A stretch of DNA of 64,000 nucleotides from assembly GCF_003337375.1 (NCBI RefSeq), contig NZ_QPJD01000010.1, positions 1 through 64,000 of the forward strand, given 5' to 3'. Of this stretch, positions 8,329-16,486 are shown in pieces. Origin of the DNA: Paenibacillus prosopidis (GTDB taxonomy: Bacteria; Bacillota; Bacilli; Paenibacillales; Paenibacillaceae). The first letter of the stretch is position 1, and each line of letters opens with the position of its first letter. The notes below the pieces were generated by a model. It saw only the letters and a list, made by a program, of their open reading frames with translations, was not told where the DNA came from and made no database searches. The position numbers and the translations under genes are program-made.

Positions 8329-10596
8329 ATGGATAATCGTAAGCTGCCCTTCACCCTTGAAGCGGGATTAATCGCCCACTGGCCTCTGAATGAAGGCAAG
8401 GGAAAAACAGCGATTGACGTCATAAGCGGGAATGCGGACGATATCTCCTATGCCCTTCTTGATGCACGTTTCACAGAATCGCGTGATCCGCAGTGGCGCA
8501 AAGGAATTCGCGGAAGCGCGATGCTGTTTGATGGCTATTCAACTTGGATTACACGTAAGGCTGCTGCAATAGAACATCTAAGGAACGCCTTTACGATCTC
8601 GGCGTGGGTCGCGCCGCGTTCGTATGAGTGGGGACAGGAGCAGAGGCTCTCTGCTATCGTGAACCAGCATGACAGGGAGGCCAAAGAGGGTTATATTCTT
8701 GGCATGTACAGGCATGGCTCATGGTCAATGCAGATGGGGCTGGCCGGGAAATGGGTGGAACTATGGTGTCATGACCGGCCGCTGCCGAAGAAGCAGTGGT
8801 CCCATATTGCCGCCACGTTCGATAAGGATGAGGCGGTTGTGAAGCTTTACTTAAACGGCGAGCAGGTTGCTGCTCTTTCAACACCGGAGAATACCGAAAT
8901 TATCCCATGTTTGAACGACTTGCTAATCGGGAAAAATAACCAGGCGGCGGTATTGGCCGAAGCCTTCAGACATAATATGTTTGACGGTTTGATGGATGAG
9001 GTGAAAATTTACGGCCGCGCTTTGTCGGCTGATGAAATAGCATCCTCGTATGAAGCTGACCTTATTCCGCACGGCGGGATTATACCAGAAATCGATGAAG
9101 CCGATATCCGGCTGGATCGTACACCACTGCTGGCTGACAGGCATCGGCCGCAGTACCATGCCAGCCCTGCGGCTCATTGGATGAATGAGCCGCATGCACC
9201 TATATATTTCAACGGACAATATCATTTGTTTTATCAACACAACCCGCAGGGGCCGTACTGGGCACAAATCCATTGGGGTCACTGGGTGAGCGAGGATATG
9301 GTTCATTGGCGCGACCTGCCGGTCGCGCTCTCACCGGAGAAGGGAGCCGTCGATCCGGACGGCGTATGGTCGGGCAGCGCCTCATACGACGAAAATGGGA
9401 TTCCTGCTCTTTTCTTTACGGCTGGGGATGACAGCGCGGTGCCGAATCAAAGGGTAGGATTAGCGAGAAGCACATTTAAGCAGGACGGAGAGACTGATCT
9501 TGTGCGCTGGGTGAAGCATCCGGAGCCGCTGATCGTTCAAGAGAAGGGACAAGGCATGTTCGGCGACTTCCGCGACCCGTTCGTTTGGAAGGAAGGCGAC
9601 CTATGGTACCTGCTTATCGGTTCCGGCACGGAAGGGCAGGGCGGAACAGCACTGGCCTACACGTCACGCAATATGACGGATTGGGAGTACAAGGGTCCTT
9701 TCTACTTATCTGATCCTGCTGTTTATCCGTATCTTGGCAATATGTGGGAGCTCCCAGTTCTGCTGCCGCTCGGCAAGGACAGCGCCGGCAAGGAAAAGCA
9801 CGTATTTCTTATTAGTCCATTAGGTCCAGGTGCTGATGTGGAGGTATTTTACTGGATCGGGACATTTGACCGGGAGGCATTCCGATTCGTACCCGATCAG
9901 GATGAACCGCAGCTCATCGATGTCGGCGACTTTCATTTTACGGGGCCGAGCGGAATGGTTGATCCGAAGACCGGGCGCAGCATCGTATTCACGATTGCGC
10001 AGGGGGAGCGAACGCCGCAGCTGGACTATGACTCTGGTTGGGCCCATAATGCGGGCTTGCCTGTCAGCTTAACCTTGCGTGAGGACGGCCGTCTCGGTAT
10101 CGAACCGATTGAGGAGCTTCAATCGCTGCGCGGCGCTCACATCATTTCTCTGCGGGATAAGTCTTTAGCGGAAGCTAACAAGCTGCTTGAAAACGTGCAA
10201 GGTGACATGCTGGAAATTCAGGTCGAATTTGCAGCGGACAGCGCTGAGCAAATGGGGCTTATAGTAAGGAAATCTCCAGCGGGCGAAGAGGAGACGGTCA
10301 TCTATTATGACTGGAAGTCGTCTGAATTCGGCGTCGACCGTTCAAAGACGACATTAGATCCGAATGAGCGCTCCAGGGGAGTGCAGCGCGGCCTGCTGGA
10401 GCTGGAGGATGATGCGTTAAAGCTGCATATTTACTTGGACCGTTCGATGGTTGAAGCATACGCGAACGGATTAAAAAGCTTGACGACAAGAGTGTACCCG
10501 AGCCGCCAGGATTCGCTTGGCTTGCAGGTTTGGGGCGACGATAGCTTGAATGTCAAGTCATTGGATATATGGCAAATGTCATCCGCGTTTTCATGA
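8329..10596 (+). CDS. Cytoplasmic LamG-GH32 protein with Glu in the nucleophile motif
   Basis: The 755-residue protein starts at ATG 8329 behind GGGAGG; the open frame runs further upstream but only inside the previous gene. Residues about 15-245 form a LamG-like jellyroll (LFDGYSTWI, SAWVAPRSYEWG, MFDGLMDEVK). Residues about 265-755 form a GH32 module. The stabiliser Asp416 (FRDP) and acid/base Glu474 (MWELPVLLPLG) are kept, but the nucleophile motif reads HWMNEPHAP, so Glu287 replaces the usual Asp of NDPNG. No signal peptide is seen. It matches residues about 1006-1760 of the secreted fructanase module for module. It may use a different fructosyl linkage than the neighbouring GH32, or be a weak or non-classical enzyme; the sequence alone does not decide. 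Confidence 0.85.
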   Translation: MDNRKLPFTLEAGLIAHWPLNEGKGKTAIDVISGNADDISYALLDARFTESRDPQWRKGIRGSAMLFDGYSTWITRKAAAIEHLRNAFTISAWVAPRSYEWGQEQRLSAIVNQHDREAKEGYILGMYRHGSWSMQMGLAGKWVELWCHDRPLPKKQWSHIAATFDKDEAVVKLYLNGEQVAALSTPENTEIIPCLNDLLIGKNNQAAVLAEAFRHNMFDGLMDEVKIYGRALSADEIASSYEADLIPHGGIIPEIDEADIRLDRTPLLADRHRPQYHASPAAHWMNEPHAPIYFNGQYHLFYQHNPQGPYWAQIHWGHWVSEDMVHWRDLPVALSPEKGAVDPDGVWSGSASYDENGIPALFFTAGDDSAVPNQRVGLARSTFKQDGETDLVRWVKHPEPLIVQEKGQGMFGDFRDPFVWKEGDLWYLLIGSGTEGQGGTALAYTSRNMTDWEYKGPFYLSDPAVYPYLGNMWELPVLLPLGKDSAGKEKHVFLISPLGPGADVEVFYWIGTFDREAFRFVPDQDEPQLIDVGDFHFTGPSGMVDPKTGRSIVFTIAQGERTPQLDYDSGWAHNAGLPVSLTLREDGRLGIEPIEELQSLRGAHIISLRDKSLAEANKLLENVQGDMLEIQVEFAADSAEQMGLIVRKSPAGEEETVIYYDWKSSEFGVDRSKTTLDPNERSRGVQRGLLELEDDALKLHIYLDRSMVEAYANGLKSLTTRVYPSRQDSLGLQVWGDDSLNVKSLDIWQMSSAFS

Positions 10597-10701
10597 AGTA
10601 GAGATTTGCAGGTTCCGTTAATTTGTTCCATTTAATCTTACGCTAATGTTCTTCCTCTATAATCAGGATATCTTTTGCTTCTGAGAATAGAGGAGGAAAT
10701 C

Positions 10702-11964
10702 ATGACAAATCTGCAAGCGGGAATCGAACGTAAGGCGCCTGAGCCGGAGTTCCGCCATAAAAAAGAACGGATCGAAGAAGTGACGCTTCTTCGCGCGTTT
10801 GCCTTTTTGGCGGTGACGCTTCAGCACTGCATAGCGGAATATATTTATCGGCCTGACATCTTGCAGTCCGATTCGATCATGCTGGCGATGCTGTTTCATT
10901 TCACCCGGTTCGGTACTCCGACGTTTGTATTCCTGTCAGGTCTCATCCTATTTTACAATTATAGCGGGAAGCTGCATTACCGTTCGTTTATCCGAAAAAG
11001 GTTCGGCGATATTTTTGTTCCTTTTCTATGCTGGACGATCATTTACTGGATCGCGGTGGAAGGGGTAATCGGCGGCAAGCTCATGCAGCCTTCGGCTTGG
11101 CTAAATATTTTCTTACAGCTGATAAAGCCGACCAACGGTTATCATCTGTGGTTTATCTTGATGATTTTTCAGTTTTACCTGTTATTCCCGCTGTTTTCGC
11201 GGGCGGTCGCAGCGTTCCGGGATCGTCTGCATCCCGATACGGAAGGGAAATTAATCCGCCGGGTTGCGTGGGCGTCTTTGACGCTCAGCCTAATGTACGG
11301 TGCGCTGATGTGGCTGTCCTATTATAAAATGCCGGGCTGGGCCGCGTCCGCCGGCGGTTTTTGGGCGGGGCTGATCACATTCCGCTCTAATTATTTTATC
11401 ATGTACACATTCTACTTTCTGATAGGCAGCGTTTGCGCCTTTGGCTTGTCCAGATTTCGGACGTTTGTGGCTGATGCGATGGGCTGGACAATGATTGTGT
11501 TCATCGGGGCGTATATTTGGCTTGGTTACGATGTTCTTCGCTTCTCGGCGGAGCGGATGAATTTGCAGGTTTCCAACTATTTGAAGCCTTCCACCTTCGT
11601 AATCATCGTCTCCCAACTGCTGCTGCTATACGGGTTCGCGCTGCTGCTGCAGAGACGGAAAGGCGCGATATACCGCATCTTGCGGTTTATCGGGCGGTAT
11701 TCGTTCGGCGGTTTTCTGGCCCATGCGTTTGTGCTCATGTTGGTGAGCGGGGTAACGCGGCCGATGCATCTCACCGGGTCTCATCTGCCGGCTGCATTGA
11801 TTACGTTTATTTTGGTGGCGGCAGGCGCGATCGGGCTCTCCAGTCTTCTGGAAAAGCTGCCTTTCGGGCGATGGCTGGTCGGACCGACTGGCCGACGGAG
11901 AGCTGGGGCGGCGTATGCAGGCCGTTCCGTCGCGGAACGTGCCGTCCGGGAACAGACAGGTTAG
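10702..11964 (+). CDS. Membrane acyltransferase, acyltransferase-3 family
   Basis: A 420-residue integral membrane protein with about ten hydrophobic segments. The N-terminal signature EVTLLRAFAFLAVTLQHC contains the His of the acyltransferase-3 (OafA/YrhL) family, which moves acyl groups onto carbohydrate acceptors at the membrane. Further features are FTRFGTPTFVFLSG and RSFIRKRFGDIFVPFLCW. AGGAGG precedes the chosen ATG; an in-frame start 27 bases upstream lacks such a site. A possible TATAAT lies at 10658-10663, so it may have its own promoter rather than belong to operon 1. The acceptor is unknown. The C-terminal 40 residues are polar and Arg/Ala rich. Confidence 0.8.
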   Translation: MTNLQAGIERKAPEPEFRHKKERIEEVTLLRAFAFLAVTLQHCIAEYIYRPDILQSDSIMLAMLFHFTRFGTPTFVFLSGLILFYNYSGKLHYRSFIRKRFGDIFVPFLCWTIIYWIAVEGVIGGKLMQPSAWLNIFLQLIKPTNGYHLWFILMIFQFYLLFPLFSRAVAAFRDRLHPDTEGKLIRRVAWASLTLSLMYGALMWLSYYKMPGWAASAGGFWAGLITFRSNYFIMYTFYFLIGSVCAFGLSRFRTFVADAMGWTMIVFIGAYIWLGYDVLRFSAERMNLQVSNYLKPSTFVIIVSQLLLLYGFALLLQRRKGAIYRILRFIGRYSFGGFLAHAFVLMLVSGVTRPMHLTGSHLPAALITFILVAAGAIGLSSLLEKLPFGRWLVGPTGRRRAGAAYAGRSVAERAVREQTG

Positions 11965-12031
11965 AAATCGCTGCTGTAATGTAACCGGACATTTATTTGA
12001 ATGAAAGACCATAGTAATATCAACGATAAGG

Positions 12032-12060
12032 CCGCCAGTTTTTTAACTGACGGTCTTTGT
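12032..12060 (+). terminator. Hairpin between convergent acyltransferase and AraC genes
   Basis: CCGCCAGTT (12032-12040) pairs with AACTGACGG (12045-12053) with one wobble pair, followed by TCTTTGTTT. It is a fair intrinsic terminator for the acyltransferase gene on the plus strand. Confidence 0.5.
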
Positions 12061-12090
12061 TTACTCTCGGAAATAGTGCTGGATACCGGA

Positions 12091-12963
12091 TTAATTTTTG
12101 CTGCTGCGGTAAAAGGAAGGGGCGGTACCCTCGACCGTTTTGAAGAAACGGCTGAAAGCATGGATGCTCAGAAATCCCATTTTCTCCGCAATAATCGACA
12201 GCGGGTCTGTTGTGTACTGTATCATATGCCGGGCGGCATGAACGCGCATGAGTTGATGATATTGGATCGGACTCATGCCAAAAGCTTTCTGAAAGAGACG
12301 GACTAGATAATGCTTGCTGATGCCGGACATCTTGGCGATCTCATCCAGACTGATCTTTCTGTTTGTATTATGCATAAGGTATTGTTTTATGTGCATTAAT
12401 GCGTGCATGTTTGTCTCAACATGAGGGTTGCGGCTCCAGTGATTTTCACGAAGCAGCTGGATCCATAACTGGATAAACAAGCCTTTGACCTTGAACTCGT
12501 AATACGGCATTTTTGTTTCATATTCATAGATAATGTCCATGAGCATCTTTTCGATCAGGATCGGATTCTTAAGCCGAAGATGGCTGGATAACGGGATCGG
12601 CATATCATCGATGATATCATTCCTGAACCAGTAGTACTCGTCGGTGCTAATCTCCTCAAGAGGGCGAAAGGAGACTTTTACTTTATCGCTGTCTTCGGTA
12701 TAAAAGAAATCGAAATGAATATGAGGCTGTCTCAATCTCTGTCCTTCGACTTTGACGATCTTGTGCTTTTGCTTCGGGCGAAACAGAAAGATATCCCCCC
12801 GTTCCCCCTCGTAGACGGCGCCTTCAATCGTCACAATCACTTTGCCCTCCATAATATACAGAAGTTCATAATCGAATAATACACGATCCTGGATGATCCA
12901 CGGGCGCTCGACGATATTATCCATGGCCACCCGGATATAGGGTGAAATTTGATGTAAAATCAT
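12091..12963 (-). CDS. AraC-family regulator with cupin sensor domain
   Basis: A 290-residue transcriptional regulator. Residues about 1-150 form an AraC-type sugar-binding cupin (ELLYIMEGKVIVTIEG, RGDIFLFRPKQKHKI). Residues about 190-290 form the double helix-turn-helix (SLDEIAKMSGISKHYLVRLFQKAFG, and MGFLSIHAFSRFFKTVEG). The ATG at 12963 is preceded by GGAGAG. The gene is transcribed away from the operon 2 binding-protein gene 180 bases away, the usual arrangement for a local activator. It is therefore the likely sugar-responsive regulator of operon 2. The 180-base gap holds no LacI-type operator like those of operon 1. Confidence 0.85.
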   Translation of the reverse strand: MILHQISPYIRVAMDNIVERPWIIQDRVLFDYELLYIMEGKVIVTIEGAVYEGERGDIFLFRPKQKHKIVKVEGQRLRQPHIHFDFFYTEDSDKVKVSFRPLEEISTDEYYWFRNDIIDDMPIPLSSHLRLKNPILIEKMLMDIIYEYETKMPYYEFKVKGLFIQLWIQLLRENHWSRNPHVETNMHALMHIKQYLMHNTNRKISLDEIAKMSGISKHYLVRLFQKAFGMSPIQYHQLMRVHAARHMIQYTTDPLSIIAEKMGFLSIHAFSRFFKTVEGTAPSFYRSSKN

Positions 12964-13142
12964 CGTGAATCTCTCCTTAAAATCGTTTTTTGTAAGCGTA
13001 ACACAATAGCAAGAAATGATAAATATAAAATAAGAATTGCTAAATACAAGCGTAAATTAAGGGTGTAATATTGGTTTATACTTCAGGGTAGAGGGCAATA
13101 TTTGCTATCTTGAAGATTATGAATGAGGGGGAAATACAAACA

Positions 13143-14507
13143 ATGAAGAGAAAGCTATCGATTATCCTTATCGTTTGTTTTGTGATTCTTGGCCTAGCGG
13201 CATGCGGCAAGAACGGGAATGCGGGAGAAACTGCTCCGGCCAAAACAGCGGGTAACTCGGATGGTACCGATGCAGCGAATAAAAGCACTGGCAACGATGG
13301 GAATGCACAGAAAGCGGTAACCCTCTCGATTGCCATGCATGTAGCTAATGTGAAGGACCAAGAACCTTACATGTATGGGATCATACAAAAATTCCAAGAG
13401 AAATATCCAAACATCAAGATAGATCTGCAAGGCGCGGATACCCAGGAGCATGTAAAGAAAATGAAGATGATGGCGCAATCGTACACGCTTCCGGATATTT
13501 TCTGGATGCTGCCGGCTCCGGCCAAGGAAATGAACAAGGCCGGTCTTCTTCTCGATCTGAATGAATTTTTACAAGACAATCCTGAAATCGCTGCCAGTAT
13601 CGACTCCAAGATGGTAAACGCTTACCAAGATGGAGGCAAACAATTTGGATTGCCTTATCAAGCATTGGTCACGGGATTGTGGTACAACAAAGCGCTGTTT
13701 GACCAATACGGCCTAAAAGTTCCGGAAACCTACGATGAACTGCTTGCGGCAGCGAAGGTGTTCAAGAAGAACAATGTGGTCACTATAGCAAAAGGCGCGA
13801 AAGACACATTCAGTACATGGGCTTTCCTCGGGATGCTTACCCGCTATGGGTTCTTCGACAAGATCGATAAAATACAAGCTGGCACCGAGAAATTCGAAAA
13901 TCCGGATTTCCTGAAGCTGTTCAATAAGATCGACGAGCTTCGCATAAACGGCGCGTTCCCGGACAATGTAACCACGCTTTCCTACTTCCAGGCGGTCGAA
14001 ATGTTCACGGCCGGCAAAGCGGCTATGCTGGATGCCGGCGTATGGGAAACCAAAAAGATTGAAAGCAGCCCAATCGCGAAGACCGTCGGCTTCTCATGGG
14101 GACCGACATTCGCAGACGGCGCAGGCAATCAGAAGATCGCGATGGCTGTAGCCGCGGCACCGCTCGTCGCAAGCGAGAAGGTGAAAGAGGATGCCGCGAA
14201 ATATGACGCGGTAACGAAGTTTTTCGGGTTCTTCTACAGCCAGGATGGCGCTGCCGTTATGGCCGAGAATGAAGCTCCACCCGTCGTTAAATACACAGGC
14301 AATGTGGACAAAGAGAAATATCCGGTCTACGCGGACGTCATCAGCAAGTTGAACGAGCCGGGCTGGGACCGTCCAGCTGCACAACCTGACCTCGTTCTTT
14401 CCGAAGCTGTAGCCAATCAGCTGAACGACAGCATTTATGGGGTAATTAACGGAATATATAAACCGGCAGAGGCGCTGAAGCTGATTGACAGCAAAGTTTC
14501 GAAATAA
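13143..14507 (+). CDS. Sugar-binding lipoprotein, MsmE-like (operon 2)
   Basis: This 454-residue lipoprotein is the extracellular substrate receptor of a second ABC importer. The signal peptide ends in the lipobox LAAC (Cys about residue 21) and is followed by a Gly/Asn/Ala/Thr-rich linker. The rest fits the family 1 solute-binding fold (GLPYQALVTGLWYNKALFDQ, YFQAVEMFTAGKAAML). I chose ATG 13143 behind GAGGGGGAA; an in-frame upstream start would spoil the signal peptide. It is smaller and of a different subfamily from the operon 1 lipoprotein, so operon 2 probably takes shorter sugars such as sucrose-like disaccharides, fructooligosaccharides or difructose anhydrides. Confidence 0.9.
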   Translation: MKRKLSIILIVCFVILGLAACGKNGNAGETAPAKTAGNSDGTDAANKSTGNDGNAQKAVTLSIAMHVANVKDQEPYMYGIIQKFQEKYPNIKIDLQGADTQEHVKKMKMMAQSYTLPDIFWMLPAPAKEMNKAGLLLDLNEFLQDNPEIAASIDSKMVNAYQDGGKQFGLPYQALVTGLWYNKALFDQYGLKVPETYDELLAAAKVFKKNNVVTIAKGAKDTFSTWAFLGMLTRYGFFDKIDKIQAGTEKFENPDFLKLFNKIDELRINGAFPDNVTTLSYFQAVEMFTAGKAAMLDAGVWETKKIESSPIAKTVGFSWGPTFADGAGNQKIAMAVAAAPLVASEKVKEDAAKYDAVTKFFGFFYSQDGAAVMAENEAPPVVKYTGNVDKEKYPVYADVISKLNEPGWDRPAAQPDLVLSEAVANQLNDSIYGVINGIYKPAEALKLIDSKVSK

Positions 14508-14522
14508 TTAGCGTAGCGTTCC

Positions 14523-14544
14523 GCCGGCACCCGAGAATGCCGGC
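14523..14544 (+). other. Intercistronic hairpin after operon 2 binding-protein gene
   Basis: GCCGGCA (14523-14529) pairs exactly with TGCCGGC (14538-14544) across an 8-base loop. No U-run follows. Its place directly behind a binding-protein gene parallels the palindrome at 6727-6750 and suggests a stabilising role that raises receptor levels over permease levels. Confidence 0.5.
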
Positions 14545-14581
14545 TGGACCTTCATACTCCATAAGATAGGGAGAGAGCGTG

Positions 14582-15457
14582 ATGATTTGGCTTAGTAAAC
14601 GAAGATACATCCTGGGAATGCTTCTTCCGACCCTACTTGTATACCTGGTCTATATCATTTTGCCGGTGATTGTTTCCTTCTATTATAGTTTTACGACCTA
14701 TACGGGAATCGGAGCAGCAGAATTTGTTGGACTTAAAAATTACGTGACCCTATGGCAGGACTCCTTATTTTGGATATCGCTCAAAAATACGTTCATTATA
14801 TTGGTTGTCTCCATCATGTTTCTACTGCCGGGAGCCTTCCTGCTTGCCTTGCTCCTGAATTTAAAGATAAAGAGCGGCAATGCAATCAAGGCGCTTAACT
14901 TTGCTCCAAGCATTATCGCGCCAATTCTGGTTGGGTTAATCTGGGTATTTATTCTCGACCCGCAGATGGGGCTGATTAATGTGTTCGCCAAGAGCCTAGG
15001 TTTGAATCAGCTGGCTCTGCAATGGATTGGCGGAAAGACGTTAACGCCTTATTCGATAGGCGTTGTATTCACTTGGCAAATGATTGGGTTTCTGGCGACT
15101 GTTTTTCTAGCCGGCTTAAAGATGATTCCGCGTGATGTATATGAATCAAGCTCCATCGACGGGGCGGGCAAGCTGCAGCAATTGTTAAGCATCACGATTC
15201 CGATGCTGAATGAAACCGTTAAAATCAATGTCGTGCTGATTATTACAGGCGTATTTAAAATTTTCGAAACTGTCTTGCTGTTAACGAACGGAGGACCAAA
15301 CCACCTGTCGGAAGTCTTGGTCACGTATATGTACAATGTTACCTTCACTTCAGGTGAATATGGCTACGGAATGTCAATCGCTACCGTGACCTTCTTGCTA
15401 ACGATGGTATTCTCCCTAGTCTACATGGGACTCAGCAAAAAAAACATCGAGGAATAG
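14582..15457 (+). CDS. Sugar ABC importer permease, MsmF/UgpA type (operon 2)
   Basis: A 291-residue permease with six membrane segments and the EAA loop ESSSIDGAGKLQQLLSITIP. The order binding protein, permease F, permease G is the standard one for family 1 sugar importers. The start could be GTG 14579 or ATG 14582; the ATG has the better distance to GGGAGAG. The second permease gene follows after 12 bases. Confidence 0.9.
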   Translation: MIWLSKRRYILGMLLPTLLVYLVYIILPVIVSFYYSFTTYTGIGAAEFVGLKNYVTLWQDSLFWISLKNTFIILVVSIMFLLPGAFLLALLLNLKIKSGNAIKALNFAPSIIAPILVGLIWVFILDPQMGLINVFAKSLGLNQLALQWIGGKTLTPYSIGVVFTWQMIGFLATVFLAGLKMIPRDVYESSSIDGAGKLQQLLSITIPMLNETVKINVVLIITGVFKIFETVLLLTNGGPNHLSEVLVTYMYNVTFTSGEYGYGMSIATVTFLLTMVFSLVYMGLSKKNIEE

Positions 15458-15469
15458 GGGGGGAATGCG

Positions 15470-16363
15470 ATGAGTGATTTAGCAAAAATCAGTTCCGGAC
15501 CGGTAATCAAGAGAGTGAAAGGGAAACAACATACGCTTTCTGAAGGACGCGGCGGCAGAACCGTACTGGCTTACATCGTAACTTTATGTATACTGCTTCC
15601 TTTATTGTGGATGGTTCTCTTATCCTTCAAATCGAACAGCGATATCCTTAACAATCCGTTCAGCTTCCCCAAGACAATCAGCTTTGGCAATTACGCACGC
15701 GCCTTGGAGACATTGAATCTGGGATTACTATATAAGAATACGTTTGTTATCGCTGCGATTACGATCGTTATTGAAATCATGATTACCTTTATGAGCTCTT
15801 ACGCTTTGGCGAGGATGGTCTTCAGGTCGGAGAGGCTAAAACGCTGCGTCACTGCCCTTTTATTAATGGGCCTTGCCATACCGGCATTTATTCTACTGTT
15901 TCCCGTATACCGTCTTACGATTTTCTTTGGGATCTCTAATACCTACGCATCACTGGTCATCCCCTATATCGCAACGTCCATCTCGTTCAATACCCTTCTG
16001 TTTACAGGCTTTTTGAGGGGGTTTCCGAAGGAAGTGGAGGAGGCGGCGGTCATTGACGGTTGCGGTCTATTCACCTTGGGCAGAGCGGTGGTGTTCCCGA
16101 TCATCATGCCTGTTGTGGCTACCGTTTTCATCTTTAATGTACTGTATATTTGGAATGAATTCCCTTTCGCAGTGACCTTGATCAGCAATGAAGCCATGAC
16201 TACGTTATCGCTTGGCATTTCACAGTTCAAGGGAAGGTTCAATATTGACTACGGCGGCATTATCGCAGCCAGCATCCTGTTGATTATTCCACAGCTTGCC
16301 TTCTTTGTTTTCTTCCAACGATTCATCATTGAAGGCATGACGGCAGGCGCAGTAAAAGGCTAG
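15470..16363 (+). CDS. Sugar ABC importer permease, MsmG/UgpE type (operon 2)
   Basis: A 297-residue inner-membrane permease. After a polar N-terminal tail of about 30 residues it shows six hydrophobic segments and an EAA loop (EVEEAAVIDGCGLFTLG). It ends in EGMTAGAVKG, the usual finish of MsmG/MalG-like subunits. GGGGGG lies 7 bases before the ATG. Together with the preceding permease it forms the channel of the operon 2 importer. As in operon 1 no ATPase gene is linked. Confidence 0.9.
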   Translation: MSDLAKISSGPVIKRVKGKQHTLSEGRGGRTVLAYIVTLCILLPLLWMVLLSFKSNSDILNNPFSFPKTISFGNYARALETLNLGLLYKNTFVIAAITIVIEIMITFMSSYALARMVFRSERLKRCVTALLLMGLAIPAFILLFPVYRLTIFFGISNTYASLVIPYIATSISFNTLLFTGFLRGFPKEVEEAAVIDGCGLFTLGRAVVFPIIMPVVATVFIFNVLYIWNEFPFAVTLISNEAMTTLSLGISQFKGRFNIDYGGIIAASILLIIPQLAFFVFFQRFIIEGMTAGAVKG

Positions 16364-16414
16364 GCGGAACGTTTTCTAACAGCAACAACCATTTCCATAT
16401 AAACCATACAAAAG

Positions 16415-16486
16415 GAGAAATCATCTATGCAAAATCAATCGTTAAACCTTGAGAAATCATCTATGCACAACCAATCGTTAAACCTG
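16415..16486 (+). repeat. 36-base tandem duplication over the GH172 start region
   Basis: The 36 bases at 16415-16450 are repeated at 16451-16486 with three or four differences. Each copy carries GAGAAATCATCTATG, so the duplication supplies a second in-frame ATG at 16463. Only the first copy is preceded by AAAG to form a real AAAGGAG ribosome binding site. The encoded N-terminus therefore starts with a twice-repeated motif (NQSLNL). Confidence 0.85.

Noticed and set aside
13021-13090. TTGCTA and TAATAT as the operon 2 promoter
   Set aside because: The spacing is about 23 bases, too long for a sigma-A promoter, so I did not call it.
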